Below, in pieces: positions 41,790-50,931 of a stretch of DNA of 64,000 nucleotides; the stretch's first letter is position 1, and every line of letters begins with the position of its first letter. A model generated the notes under the pieces. That model was not told the DNA's origin. It was given only the letters and a program-made list of their open reading frames with translations, and made no database searches. The DNA is from Microbacterium hatanonis (lineage in GTDB: Bacteria; Actinomycetota; Actinomycetes; Actinomycetales; Microbacteriaceae). Location of the stretch: assembly GCF_008017415.1 (NCBI RefSeq), contig NZ_VRSV01000001.1, positions 1,674,001 through 1,738,000 of the forward strand. The letters run 5' to 3'. Both the position numbers and the translations under genes were made by a program.

Positions 41790-44714
41790 TCAGCCCTGGT
41801 CGCCGAGCTCGATCAGGCGCTCGACGGCTGCCGTCAGCCGCTCGTCGGCCTCGCCGAACGCGGTCAGGTCACCGGCGCGCAGCGCGGTGTCGCGGTCGAG
41901 CATGGCCTGCTGGGCCTGCTGGAGGGCCGTCTGGTAATCGGACGACGGGGTCGTGGGCGTCGTCGGCTCGGGCGACGACGTCTCGCCCGGGCTCGGCGTC
42001 GGCGACGGCGTCGCTTCGCCCTCGGGCGTGGTCGGCGTCACTTCCTCGTCGCCGGTGTCGGCGCCGGAGTCGCCGCCGAAGAGTACGTCGAGCGCTTCGC
42101 TCAGCGTGTCTTCGAACGCGATCTGATCACCGAACGCCACCAGCACACGACGCAGCTGCGGCAGCTGCGTTCCCGCCGACGACTGCACGAACACGGGCTG
42201 CACGTAGAGCAGACCGCCGCCCACGGGGAGCGTCAGCAGGTTTCCGCTGAGCACCTCGGACTGTCCCTGCGACAGGATGTTGATCTGCGACGAGACCGCC
42301 GTGTCGGAGTTGAACGTGTTCTGCACCTGACCGGGTCCGGGCACCGTGGTGGCCGAATCGATCTCCAGGAGCCGCAGCTTGCCGTAGTCGTCGGACTTCA
42401 CTCCCGCCTGGTTGCCGGCGTTGGCGTCGACGGCGAGATAGCCCGTCAGCACGTTGCGCGCGTTGCCCTGCGAGGCCGGGATGAAGCTCGAGAACATCGA
42501 GAACGTCGGCTCCTCCTGACCGGGCATCTGCATCGTCAGGTAGTACGGCGGCTGGAACCGGGTCTCGTTCTGCGGGTCGTCGGGCGTCGCCCAACGGTTG
42601 TCCTGCTGGTAGAACGAGCCGGCGTCGTCGACGTGGTAGATCCCGAGCTTCTCGCGCTGCACCTTGAACAGATCCGTCGGGTAGCGCACGTGGCTCATCA
42701 GGTCGGCCGACATCTCCGAGATGGGCTGCACCGTGGTGGGGTAGACCTTCTGCCATGCCTGCAGGAGCGGGTCTTCCTCGTCCCAGGCGTACAGGGTCAC
42801 GGAGCCGTCGTAGGCGTCGACGGTGGCCTTGACCGAGTTGCGGATGTAATTGATGTTGTCGAGCGCGAAGCGCGGCTGCGTGTTGTTCGTGTCGGCGATG
42901 GCCTGCGACAGGCTGACGCTGCTCGAGTACGGGTAGCTCGCGCTGGTCGTGTACGCGTCGACGACCCACTTGATGCGACCGTCGACCACCGTGGGGTACG
43001 GGTCGCTGTCGAGGGTCAGGTAGGGCGCCACCTTGCTGATGCGCTCGAGCGGGCTGCGGTCGTACAGGATCTGCGAGTCGGCGTTCACCGAGTCGGAGAA
43101 GAGGATCTGCTCCGACTGGAACTTGAGGGCGTAGATGAGGCGGCTGAAGACGCTGCCGACGCTCGGGCCGCCGTCGCCGTCGAACGTCGTCCGCGTGACG
43201 TTGCCGCTCTCGGCGCCGATGGGGTAATCGAGCTCGACGGGGTCGGTGTCGGCCGGCGCGCCGACGATCGAGTACTCGGGCGACTGCTCGCCGAAGTAGA
43301 CGCGGGGCTGGAAGTCCTCCTGGTCGCTGAGGAACCCGGTGGCCGGGATGCCCTGCTCGAGGAAGACGGGGTCGCCGTCGGTCGTGCGCTCGTTACCGGC
43401 GAGGGCGACCATTCCGTAGCCGTGCGTGTAGACGGTCGTCGTGTTCTGCCACGAGGCCGCCTCGCCGAGCTGAGTCATGTCGAGCTCGCGGACGCCGACG
43501 ACGGTGTCCTGCATCTGACCGTCGATCTCGTACCGGTCGACGTCGAGCACACCGGGGAACTGGTAGTAGGCGCGGTACTGCTCGAGCTGACGGACGGTCG
43601 GACCGATGATCGCGGGGTCCATGATGCGGATCTGCGCGGTGGTCGCCGCATCCTCGCGCAGCTGCCCGGCCTCGGCGGTCGTCTCGGTCTGGAAGTTCTG
43701 CTTCTCGAGACCGTCGATGCCGTACGCCTGCTTGGTCATGTCGATGTTGCGCTGGTAGTACTGGCTCTCCAGCGCGAGCTGGTTGGGGCGCACCTGCACG
43801 GTGTTGATGACCCACGGCACGGCAACGCCGATGACGAGGCCCGAGACGACGAGCAGCGCGGTGGCGATGAGGGGGAACCGCCAGCGACCGATCACGGCCG
43901 TGACGAAGAACAGGACGGCCACGAGCACGGCGATGATGGCGAGGATCGTCTGCCCGGGGATGACGATCTGGCTGCCGACGTAACCCGGGCCGGTGATGCG
44001 ATCGTTCGCCTCGATGAGGCTGCGGTAGCGGTCGAGCCAGAGGCTGGCCGCCTGCACGAGGAGGTAGAGGCCCGCGAGGACGGCGAGCTGGATGCGCGCG
44101 GCCTTGGAGATCCGCAGCTCGCGCTGACCCACGCGCACCGAGCCGTAGAGATAGGACACGACGGCGGTGACGAGGAGGCAGATGAGGATGACGGCCGAGG
44201 CGAAGCCGAGCGCCGCGCCGTAGAAGGGCATCGCGAAGAGGTAGAAGCCGGTGTCGAGACCGAACTGCGGGTCGGTGACGGTGGTGGCGACGCCGTTGAA
44301 CCACAGCCAGGTGATCTCCCACTGGGACGACGCCGCGAAGCCCGCGAAGAAGCCGAAGAAGACCGGGATCCCCCACATGGCGAGACGACGCAGCGGCTCG
44401 ACGACCTCCTGGTAGCGGTCGAGCTGCGAGCTGAGACGCGCGTACACCGGTCGCAGCCGGTACGCGAGCTGGATCGCGACCCACACCGGAACCGCCATCG
44501 CGAGGAAGCCGACGACGAACATCACGACCCGGCCGAGCCATTGCGTGGTGAGCACACCGAGGAACCCGAGCTGGTCGAACCACAGCCAATCGGCGTAGAG
44601 GTTCGCGAAGACGAAGAACCCCACCACCAGGGCGGCGATGATCGCCAGCGAGATGGCGATGATTCGGCGGGAACGATTCGGCGTGGCCTGGTTCGGCGTC
44701 GAGGTCGTGGTCAC
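41790..44714 (-). CDS. UPF0182 family membrane protein
   Basis: Large actinobacterial membrane protein of unknown function, 974 residues. About seven spans lie in the first 320 residues (IAISLAIIAALVVGFFVFANLYADWLWF first), then a long extracytoplasmic domain (about 330-880) with NQLALESQYYQRNIDMTKQAYGIDGL, typical of the family, and an acidic Pro/Thr/Ser-rich tail (EEVTPTTPEGEATPSPTPSPGETS) before a C-terminal helical QQAQQAMLDRD segment. Rv3193c of M. tuberculosis is the counterpart and has the same neighbour (Lon/PDZ protease). The start is GTG, 6 nt after TAGACT on the minus strand. Confidence 0.95.
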   Translation of the reverse strand: MTTTSTPNQATPNRSRRIIAISLAIIAALVVGFFVFANLYADWLWFDQLGFLGVLTTQWLGRVVMFVVGFLAMAVPVWVAIQLAYRLRPVYARLSSQLDRYQEVVEPLRRLAMWGIPVFFGFFAGFAASSQWEITWLWFNGVATTVTDPQFGLDTGFYLFAMPFYGAALGFASAVILICLLVTAVVSYLYGSVRVGQRELRISKAARIQLAVLAGLYLLVQAASLWLDRYRSLIEANDRITGPGYVGSQIVIPGQTILAIIAVLVAVLFFVTAVIGRWRFPLIATALLVVSGLVIGVAVPWVINTVQVRPNQLALESQYYQRNIDMTKQAYGIDGLEKQNFQTETTAEAGQLREDAATTAQIRIMDPAIIGPTVRQLEQYRAYYQFPGVLDVDRYEIDGQMQDTVVGVRELDMTQLGEAASWQNTTTVYTHGYGMVALAGNERTTDGDPVFLEQGIPATGFLSDQEDFQPRVYFGEQSPEYSIVGAPADTDPVELDYPIGAESGNVTRTTFDGDGGPSVGSVFSRLIYALKFQSEQILFSDSVNADSQILYDRSPLERISKVAPYLTLDSDPYPTVVDGRIKWVVDAYTTSASYPYSSSVSLSQAIADTNNTQPRFALDNINYIRNSVKATVDAYDGSVTLYAWDEEDPLLQAWQKVYPTTVQPISEMSADLMSHVRYPTDLFKVQREKLGIYHVDDAGSFYQQDNRWATPDDPQNETRFQPPYYLTMQMPGQEEPTFSMFSSFIPASQGNARNVLTGYLAVDANAGNQAGVKSDDYGKLRLLEIDSATTVPGPGQVQNTFNSDTAVSSQINILSQGQSEVLSGNLLTLPVGGGLLYVQPVFVQSSAGTQLPQLRRVLVAFGDQIAFEDTLSEALDVLFGGDSGADTGDEEVTPTTPEGEATPSPTPSPGETSSPEPTTPTTPSSDYQTALQQAQQAMLDRDTALRAGDLTAFGEADERLTAAVERLIELGDQG

Positions 44715-44720
44715 GTTCCC

Positions 44721-44726
44721 AGTCTA
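44721..44726 (-). promoter_or_regulatory. -10 box of a leaderless promoter (UPF0182)
   Basis: The minus strand reads TAGACT, 6 nt, then GTG at 44714. Confidence 0.5.
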
Positions 44727-44771
44727 GGCGCGTGGTTCTGGGGGAATGCCGTGACCCTTCAGGTCAGACGC

Positions 44772-45896
44772 TCAGGATGCTGCGCACGTGGCGAGCGCGT
44801 CGAGGTCGCCGCCGTCGCGGATCGCGTCGAGCACCGCGAGGGAGTCATCGAGCGTGGCGACGGAGAACACCCGGAGACCGTCGGGCACGTGACCGACGAC
44901 CTCGTTGCAGTTGGATTCCGGGGCGAGGAAGTACTGGGCCCCGGCGTCCTTGGCGCCGTACAGCTTCTGTCGGATGCCGCCGATGGCGCCCACGACGCCG
45001 TTCGCATCGATCGTGCCCGTACCGGCGACCTGCTGCCCGCCGTTGAGCTCGCCCGGGGTGAGCACGTCGATGATCCCCAGCGCGAACATCATGCCCGCGC
45101 TCGGGCCGCCGACGTTGTTCAGCTGCAGGTCGACGTCGATCGGGAAGTCGAAGTCGGTCATGAGCTGGATGCCGACGATCCAGCGCTGCTCGCCGTTGAC
45201 GTCCTCCTGGCGCGGGGTGATCTCCACGGCCTGCTCCTGACCCGAGCGCTCGATCGTCATCGCGACGGGGTCACCGGCCCCGGCGGCGATGCGGTCCGAC
45301 ACGTCGGTCAGCTGCGAGGCCGGTTCGCCGTCGACGGTGAGGATGAGGTCGCCGTTCTCGAGCAGTCCCTCGGCCGCGGAGCCGGGCGAGACCGAATACA
45401 CCGACGGGTGCGTCTCCACGTCGTAGCCGAGCTCGCTCAGCGCGGCTGCGGTGGCCTCCTTCTGCGAGTCGACCATCAGCCGCACGCTGTCCTCGTTGCG
45501 CTGTTCGGTGGTCTGGCCCGCCGGGAAGATGCTGTCGATGGGGACGACCGCGCGCGACGGATCGAACCACGCTGCGGCGAGTTCGTACCAGGAGGGCGTG
45601 CGCTCCCGGTTTCCGACCACCTGCACGGTGAGGAGGTCGAGCGAGCCCGCCGTCGGGTAGGTCTCGGCGTCGTCGACGGAGATGAGCGGCACGTCCTCCC
45701 TGTCGGCGTTCTGCGCGGTGCCGAGGGTGTTGTAGACCGGCCCCTTCTGCTGGATGACGTATGCCGTGGGCAGGAAGCTGATCACCAGCAGCACGATGAG
45801 CGCGACGCACACCGCCCACGCCCCCGCCGTCGTCCGACGACCCCACCTCTGGCGCGGGGCAGGCTCGACCGTCGTGTTCTCGTCGAACAGCGTCAC
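44772..45896 (-). CDS. PDZ domain-containing Lon-type serine protease (YlbL family)
   Basis: Membrane-anchored protease of 374 residues. One N-terminal span (TAGAWAVCVALIVLLVISFLPTAYVI), a PDZ domain (about 170-230, SVSPGSAAEGLLENGDLILTVDGEPA), then a Lon proteolytic domain with the Ser-Lys dyad: Ser in GGPSAGMMFALGI and Lys in GGIRQKLYGAKDAGA. In Bacillus the homologue YlbL is linked to the DNA-damage response; a role here is not shown. The start is GTG. The order UPF0182-YlbL matches Rv3193c-Rv3194c. Confidence 0.93.
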   Translation of the reverse strand: MTLFDENTTVEPAPRQRWGRRTTAGAWAVCVALIVLLVISFLPTAYVIQQKGPVYNTLGTAQNADREDVPLISVDDAETYPTAGSLDLLTVQVVGNRERTPSWYELAAAWFDPSRAVVPIDSIFPAGQTTEQRNEDSVRLMVDSQKEATAAALSELGYDVETHPSVYSVSPGSAAEGLLENGDLILTVDGEPASQLTDVSDRIAAGAGDPVAMTIERSGQEQAVEITPRQEDVNGEQRWIVGIQLMTDFDFPIDVDLQLNNVGGPSAGMMFALGIIDVLTPGELNGGQQVAGTGTIDANGVVGAIGGIRQKLYGAKDAGAQYFLAPESNCNEVVGHVPDGLRVFSVATLDDSLAVLDAIRDGGDLDALATCAAS

Positions 45897-46020
45897 AGGG
45901 ACCTACCTTGCCTGGTCGTTCGCGACCGGCGTACAGGGCGATGGCCGTGCCGGGGAGTGCGATGAATCCGTGCGACTAGCGTAGATCGCACGCACATCCC
46001 CCGGCTGAAAGGCGGCTGAA

Positions 46021-47430
46021 GTGGCAGACGACGACCGGAACCCCGAGGAGGAGTTCCAGGAGCTCTTGCGGCGGCTGCTCTCGGGCGACACCGGAGCTAT
46101 CGACCCCGAGCAGCTCTCCCGGCTCTCGGGCATGCAGATCGACCCCGCGATGATGCAGCAGATGATGCAGCAGCTGCAGGGGGCGTTCGCCGGCTCCGAC
46201 GACGGCATCTCGTGGGACCTCGCCAAGCGGCAGGCCCTGCACATCGCGAATCAGAGCGACCTCGGCGTCACCACGGGCGAACGCCGCGACCTCGATCAGG
46301 CCTTCTCGCTCGCCGCGCTGTGGCTCGGCGAGGCGACGACGATCGCCGATCTGCCGAACCCGGGGCGCACGATCACGCGCGGCGCCTGGGTGGAGGCGAC
46401 CTTGCCGGTGTGGCAGGAGCTCGCCGAGCCGGTGGCCACCAGCATCGCCGATGCCCTCACGGCGGCGCTCAGCGAACAGGCGCCCGACGACATGCAGAGC
46501 ATGATCGCCGACGCCGGCCGTCTCATGCGTGCCGTCGGCGGCTCGCTGTTCGCGACGCAGCTCGGCCAGGTGGTCGGGCGCCTGGCGACCGAGGTCGTCA
46601 GCGGCGGCGATGTCGGCATCCCGGTCATGCCGGCCGGAGACGCGGCGATCCTGCCGCAGAACTTCGCCGATTTCGGACGGGACCTCGAGATCCCCGACGA
46701 CCAGCTGGCGCTGTACCTCGCGACGCGCGAGCTCGCCCACGCTCGACTGTTCCGTCACGCGAAGTGGCTGCGCCTGCACGTCATCGCCCAGGTGCGCGAC
46801 TTCGCACACGGCATCCACGTCGACACCAGCGCCCTGGAAGACCTCGCATCGCGCTTCGATCCGTCCGAGCCCGACGAGCTGCGGCGCGCGCTCGAGACCG
46901 GGGCGCTCCTCCCCGAACGCTCCGAGGCCCAGACGGCGGCTCTCGTGCGACTCGAGAATCTCCTCGCGACGATCGAGGGCTGGGTCGACGTCGTCACCGA
47001 CGACGCCACTGCCCGGCTCCCCTCCGCGGGCAGGATCGCCGAGGCCGTCCGTCGCCGCCGTGCGGTCGGCGGGCCGGCCGAAGAGGCGTTGAAGTCGCTC
47101 GTCGGGCTCGAGCTGCGTCCGCGCCGCATGCGCGAGGCCGCCGCGATGTGGCGGGCGGTGACGGATGCTGCGGGCGTGGCCGGACGCGATGCGCTCTGGG
47201 ACTACCCCGACCTCATGCCCACCGCCGAAGACATCGACGACCCGGCGGCGCTCGTCGCCCGCCTGCAGGCCACTGCCCGGGGCGAGCTCCCCGCCCAGGA
47301 CGCGATGGACGACGCGCTCGCTCAGCTGCTCGCCGAGGAGACGGATCGCACCGACGGCACCCCCACGCCGTCGGAGGACGACGACGGCGCCGCGCCGGAC
47401 GACCACCCGGAGGGCCCCCGGCCCGTCTGA
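46021..47430 (+). CDS. zinc-dependent metalloprotease-like protein (DUF2342)
   Basis: 469 residues. The DUF2342/zincin-like family is conserved in actinobacteria (Rv3195 in M. tuberculosis). Met/Gln-rich PAMMQQMMQQLQGAF lies near the N-terminus; the family core contains LPQNFADFGRDLEIPDDQLALYLATRELAHARLFRHAKWLRLHV, where RELAHARLF stands in place of a classic HExxH. Peptidase activity is therefore unproven. The C-terminal tail is acidic and disordered. The start GTG has GAAAGG 8 nt upstream. Confidence 0.85.
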   Translation: MADDDRNPEEEFQELLRRLLSGDTGAIDPEQLSRLSGMQIDPAMMQQMMQQLQGAFAGSDDGISWDLAKRQALHIANQSDLGVTTGERRDLDQAFSLAALWLGEATTIADLPNPGRTITRGAWVEATLPVWQELAEPVATSIADALTAALSEQAPDDMQSMIADAGRLMRAVGGSLFATQLGQVVGRLATEVVSGGDVGIPVMPAGDAAILPQNFADFGRDLEIPDDQLALYLATRELAHARLFRHAKWLRLHVIAQVRDFAHGIHVDTSALEDLASRFDPSEPDELRRALETGALLPERSEAQTAALVRLENLLATIEGWVDVVTDDATARLPSAGRIAEAVRRRRAVGGPAEEALKSLVGLELRPRRMREAAAMWRAVTDAAGVAGRDALWDYPDLMPTAEDIDDPAALVARLQATARGELPAQDAMDDALAQLLAEETDRTDGTPTPSEDDDGAAPDDHPEGPRPV

Positions 47431-47538
47431 GACGGTCCGTCCCGAGCTCTCCTCCCCAGCCCAGATCCACGGCGCCGACCCGCGGACGCCTGTGGAGAGC
47501 GCGGGTGCCTGCGGCGGCGGGCACGGGACAATCGGGCC

Positions 47539-48399
47539 ATGCTCCGCATCGACCCGGCCCACCCCCCGCTCTGGCGGAGCGCGACCTGCCTGCAGTTCGG
47601 CGTCGATGACGCGGCGAGGCTCGACGAGCCGGAGCCGTGGGAGGAGCTCCTCGTCGACCAGCTCACGCGGGGCTCGTCGCCCGCGGAGGTGCACGCCTTC
47701 CTGCGCTCCCACGACGTCGACGAGCAGCGCGCCGACGCGTTCTTCTCGGAGCTGCAGCCCGTGCTGCGCGACGACCCGCCGCCGGCCCCCGTGGTCGTTG
47801 AGGCGAGCGAAGACGTGCCGTCGAACGACGTCGACCGGATCGTGGCGGCGATGCGACGGGCAGGGGCCGCCGTCGAGCGTCGGCACTGGGCAGGTGTCGC
47901 CACCCCCGGGGTGACGCGTCAGACGACCGTCGTGCTGCTCGCCACGCACCTCGTCGAGCCGCGCCGGGCCTCAGGTCTGATGCGCGACGACGTCCGCCAT
48001 CTGCCGCTCGTGCTCGACGGAGCCGGCGCGCTCGTGGGCCCCGTCGTCGAACCCGGCCTCACCGCCTGTCTCGCCTGCGGCGACGCTCACGCACGAGACG
48101 CCGACGCCGCATGGCCGCTCGTCGCCTCGCAGCTGGTCGCCCGGCGCGCCCCGGTCGCCGGATCCGTGCTCGCCTCGGAGGCCGCGCGCGTCGCCGTGCA
48201 CCTGATCACCGAGCCGGACTCCGGCCCCGTCCGCTCGTCGGTGCGCCTGCGCGTCGATTCCCCCCACCGGCGGTGGCGGCAGCATCCGCCGCACGCAGCG
48301 TGCGGGTGCCGATCTCTTGAAGGAATCTCGACGGAGATCGCTCGGATCGCCCCGACGACCGCGACCAGCTCACGGACAGAGTTCGCGCGGCCCGCGTGA
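47539..48399 (+). CDS. E1/cyclodehydratase-like protein (ThiF-related, Rv3196 type)
   Basis: 286 residues. The middle to C-terminal part looks like the E1-like/TOMM cyclodehydratase C-domain: GPVVEPGLTACLACGDAHARDADAAWPLVASQLVARRAP, and then a second cysteine cluster HAACGCRSL, giving four Cys for a structural zinc. No nucleotide-binding GxGxxG is visible, so it is unlikely to be a complete adenylating enzyme. No YcaO, leader peptide or tailoring gene is near. Its last 194 bp overlap the 3' end of uvrD2 on the other strand. GACAAT lies 6 nt before the ATG. Confidence 0.75.
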   Translation: MLRIDPAHPPLWRSATCLQFGVDDAARLDEPEPWEELLVDQLTRGSSPAEVHAFLRSHDVDEQRADAFFSELQPVLRDDPPPAPVVVEASEDVPSNDVDRIVAAMRRAGAAVERRHWAGVATPGVTRQTTVVLLATHLVEPRRASGLMRDDVRHLPLVLDGAGALVGPVVEPGLTACLACGDAHARDADAAWPLVASQLVARRAPVAGSVLASEAARVAVHLITEPDSGPVRSSVRLRVDSPHRRWRQHPPHAACGCRSLEGISTEIARIAPTTATSSRTEFARPA

Positions 48400-49963
48400 T
48401 GCCGACGTAGGCCAGCCGGCGCTCCTCGTCGACCGCCTCGAACGTGCTCGCGTACGAGATCGGCAGGAACCCCTCGCTCACGCCGACGAGGTGGACGTGG
48501 TCCCACTCGAGGCCCTTGGCCGCGTGCAGGGTGGACAGCGTGACCGTGCGTGTGGCCGGTTCGTGCTGATCCTTCGCCCGTGCGATCAGCTGGTCGGTGA
48601 AGTCGCGCAGCGTCGTCTCCGCCGGCGCCTCCTCGGCGAGGCGCAGCAGGGCGGCCCGGGCCTCCCACGCGTCTCGGAGCGCCCCTCCCGCGGGCGGCGC
48701 CTCATCGGTGAGACCCAGCGAACGCAGCACGTCGCGCACGGTGGCGACGAACCCGGTCTCGAGCGGGGCGACCGAGGCCGCACGCAGCGCCATGACGGCT
48801 TGCCGCACCTCCGACTGGTCGAAGAAGCGCTTGCCACCGAGCACGGTGGATGCCACGCCGGCCGAGGAGAGCGCGGCGATGAGGGCGGCCGACTGGGCAT
48901 GGGCGCGGTAGAGGACGGCGATCGACGCCGGGTCGACACCCGAGGCGATCGCGGTCGATACCGATCGCGCGACGCCCGCCGCCTCGGCAGCGTCGTCGTC
49001 GAACGCGCGGACGACCGGCGTCGGTCCGTCGGCGTCCTGGGCGGCGTGCAGGTGCAGCGAGCCGGGCCGGTCGCGCATGAGCTCGTTCGCCACCGCCAGG
49101 ATCGGCTCGGACGAGCGGTAGTTCGTCTCGAGCCTCACCACACGGGCGTCCTCATGCCGACGGGGGAAGTCGAGGAGGAACGAGGCGTCGGCGCCGGTGA
49201 AGGAGTAGATGGTCTGACTGGCGTCGCCGACCACGCAGAGATCGTGCCTCTCCCCCACCCAGAGCTCGAGGAGGTGGTGCTGGAGGGGCGAGACGTCCTG
49301 GAACTCGTCCACCGTGAAATGCCGATACTGCTCGCGGACGGCGGCCGCGACCCGCGGCTCGGCCTCGATCATCCCCGCGCAGGCGAGGAGCACGTCTTCG
49401 AAGTCCATCTGACGGCGCTCGTCCTTGAGCTTCTCGTATGCCCGTTGCAGGTCGACGACCCGCTCCAGGCTCAGCCGTCCGATACCGTCCGGACGCGCCG
49501 CGGCGTAGGCGTCGATCGAGCGCATGGTGACCTTGCGCCACTCGATCTGGCCCGCGACGTCGCGCAGGGTCGCGGTGTCGAGGTTCATCCCGATGCCGTC
49601 CGCCGCGTGAGCGAGCATCTTGACCTTGTTGTCGATGATCGACGGTGCCGAGTCGCCCGCGAGCGTCGGCCAGAAGTAGTTCACCTGCGCGAGCGCGCTC
49701 GCGTGGAACGTCCGCGCCGACACCCCCTCGACCCCGAGCGCCCGCAGGCGCCCGCGCATCTCCCCGGCCGCCTTCGCGGTGAACGTCACCGCCATGACCC
49801 GGCCCGGTGAATAGGCTCCGGTGTCGACGCCGTGCGCGATGCGATGCGTGATCACGCGCGTCTTGCCCGTGCCCGCACCCGCCAGGACGCAGAGAGGACC
49901 GCGGAGCACGGATGCTGCGTCCCGCTGCCGCTCGTCGAGACCGTCGAGAGCGCTTCCGCTCAT
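48206..49963 (-). CDS. uvrD2: ATP-dependent DNA helicase UvrD2 (short form)
   Basis: SF1A 3'-5' helicase, 585 residues. Motif I is LAGAGTGKTRVITHRIAHG, motif II VDEFQDVSPLQ, motif III GDASQTIYSFTGA, motif V-VI STLHAAKGLEWDHVHLVGVSEGFLP and ERRLAYVGITRAARTL. The mycobacterial UvrD2 has an HRDC domain and extra C-terminal region; here the protein ends soon after motif VI with a low-complexity tail. The ATG at 49963 overlaps the nudC stop (ATGA); the frame continues upstream through nudC but that is not coding. Confidence 0.93.
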   Translation of the reverse strand: MSGSALDGLDERQRDAASVLRGPLCVLAGAGTGKTRVITHRIAHGVDTGAYSPGRVMAVTFTAKAAGEMRGRLRALGVEGVSARTFHASALAQVNYFWPTLAGDSAPSIIDNKVKMLAHAADGIGMNLDTATLRDVAGQIEWRKVTMRSIDAYAAARPDGIGRLSLERVVDLQRAYEKLKDERRQMDFEDVLLACAGMIEAEPRVAAAVREQYRHFTVDEFQDVSPLQHHLLELWVGERHDLCVVGDASQTIYSFTGADASFLLDFPRRHEDARVVRLETNYRSSEPILAVANELMRDRPGSLHLHAAQDADGPTPVVRAFDDDAAEAAGVARSVSTAIASGVDPASIAVLYRAHAQSAALIAALSSAGVASTVLGGKRFFDQSEVRQAVMALRAASVAPLETGFVATVRDVLRSLGLTDEAPPAGGALRDAWEARAALLRLAEEAPAETTLRDFTDQLIARAKDQHEPATRTVTLSTLHAAKGLEWDHVHLVGVSEGFLPISYASTFEAVDEERRLAYVGITRAARTLSVSWSRSSGRSERSPSRFLQEIGTRTLRAADAAATAGGGNRRAGAPTSGRGRSPAR

Positions 49964-50868
49964 CGTGCCTCGGCCAGCCACTCGAGAATCAGTCGGTGGG
50001 CGATCGACGCCGGCCCCGGAAGCCGCAGCTCGCTCTCCCCGGCGAGGCCGGCGGCGATCTCGGCGCGGGTGAACCATCGCACGTCGAGGATCTCCTCGCC
50101 GTCGGCCTGGGCGTCGGTGGGCACCGTGGCCGTGGCGCGGAATCCCAGCATCAGCGATCGCGGGTACGGCCACCCCTGCGAGCCGCGGTACTCCACATCG
50201 GCGACGACGACGCCGGCCTCTTCGCCGACCTCTCGGGCGACGGCGTCCTCCAGCGATTCGCCCGCCTCGGCGAACCCGGCGAAGCACGAGTATCGGTTGT
50301 CGTCCCAGAGAGCGTTCGAACCGAGGAGCAGCAGATCCGGATCGTCGACCCGCGTGACGGCGACGATGACGGCCGGGTCGGTGCGCGGGAAGTGCTGACG
50401 ACCGCAGGACGGGCACTTCCTCGACCAGCCGGCGTCCCGTTCGTCGGTGCGAGCGCCGCACGCGGGGCAGAACGGCGAATCGATGAGCCATCGGGCGAGC
50501 GAGACCGCCGTCACCAGGAGCGAGGCCTCGCCCGCCGGAAGCGACCCGGCGATCGTGCGCAACGCGCCCCACGAGCCCGAGACGGGGGCCGGAGCTGATG
50601 CACCGAAGGCGGCCAGCAGCACCGCTGATCCGTCGGCGGCGCGTCCGAGGAAGGCCCACTCGGCATCGACGGGCACGGCATCGACGGCGAGCAGTTCGAG
50701 CCGTCCGTCCGCGGTCAGCGGAGCCGCGTCGCCGTGGACGACGAGCACCCGCGTGGCGGGGTCGCCGCGGAGATCGTCGAGGAGTCCGGTGACGGTTCGT
50801 TCCTCGGCTCGTCGGTCGACGACGAGGTCGCTCGGATCCGAAGCGGGTGGCGTAGCTGGCGCCGTCAT
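49960..50868 (-). CDS. nudC: NAD(+) diphosphatase / mRNA decapping Nudix hydrolase
   Basis: 302 residues. A zinc ribbon with four Cys (FCPACGARTDERDAGWSRKCPSCGRQHFPRTDPAVIVAV) is followed by the Nudix box GFAEAGESLEDAVAREVGEEAGVVV and the NudC-specific SQGWPYPRSLMLGF. It hydrolyses NADH to NMNH and AMP, and in E. coli removes NAD caps from RNA. GGAAGAGG precedes the ATG. It is upstream of uvrD2, as Rv3199c is of Rv3198c. Confidence 0.96.
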   Translation of the reverse strand: MTAPATPPASDPSDLVVDRRAEERTVTGLLDDLRGDPATRVLVVHGDAAPLTADGRLELLAVDAVPVDAEWAFLGRAADGSAVLLAAFGASAPAPVSGSWGALRTIAGSLPAGEASLLVTAVSLARWLIDSPFCPACGARTDERDAGWSRKCPSCGRQHFPRTDPAVIVAVTRVDDPDLLLLGSNALWDDNRYSCFAGFAEAGESLEDAVAREVGEEAGVVVADVEYRGSQGWPYPRSLMLGFRATATVPTDAQADGEEILDVRWFTRAEIAAGLAGESELRLPGPASIAHRLILEWLAEAR

Positions 50869-50919
50869 CGATGACCTCTTCCAAGGGCGTGGCGCGGGGG
50901 TTCGGAGGCGAGCCCGGCC

Positions 50920-50925
50920 TACCCT
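50920..50925 (+). promoter_or_regulatory. -10 box of a leaderless promoter (kinase-like gene)
   Basis: TACCCT, 6 nt, then the ATG at 50932. Confidence 0.5.
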
Positions 50926-50931
50926 GGGCCC

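Noticed and set aside
41694..45965. A 1423-residue plus-strand reading frame, and similar long frames such as 52587-55823 and 56648-58927
   Set aside because: They are antisense shadows of UPF0182, YlbL, AdnB and AdnA. The composition is the reverse-strand Arg/His/Gly/Asp-rich pattern typical of high-GC noise, while the minus-strand products show complete family motifs.
47431..47538. Possible further 19-nt-phased element between DUF2342 and the E1-like gene
   Set aside because: There are GC-rich near-palindromes, but no two direct plus two inverted copies with the 19-nt step.
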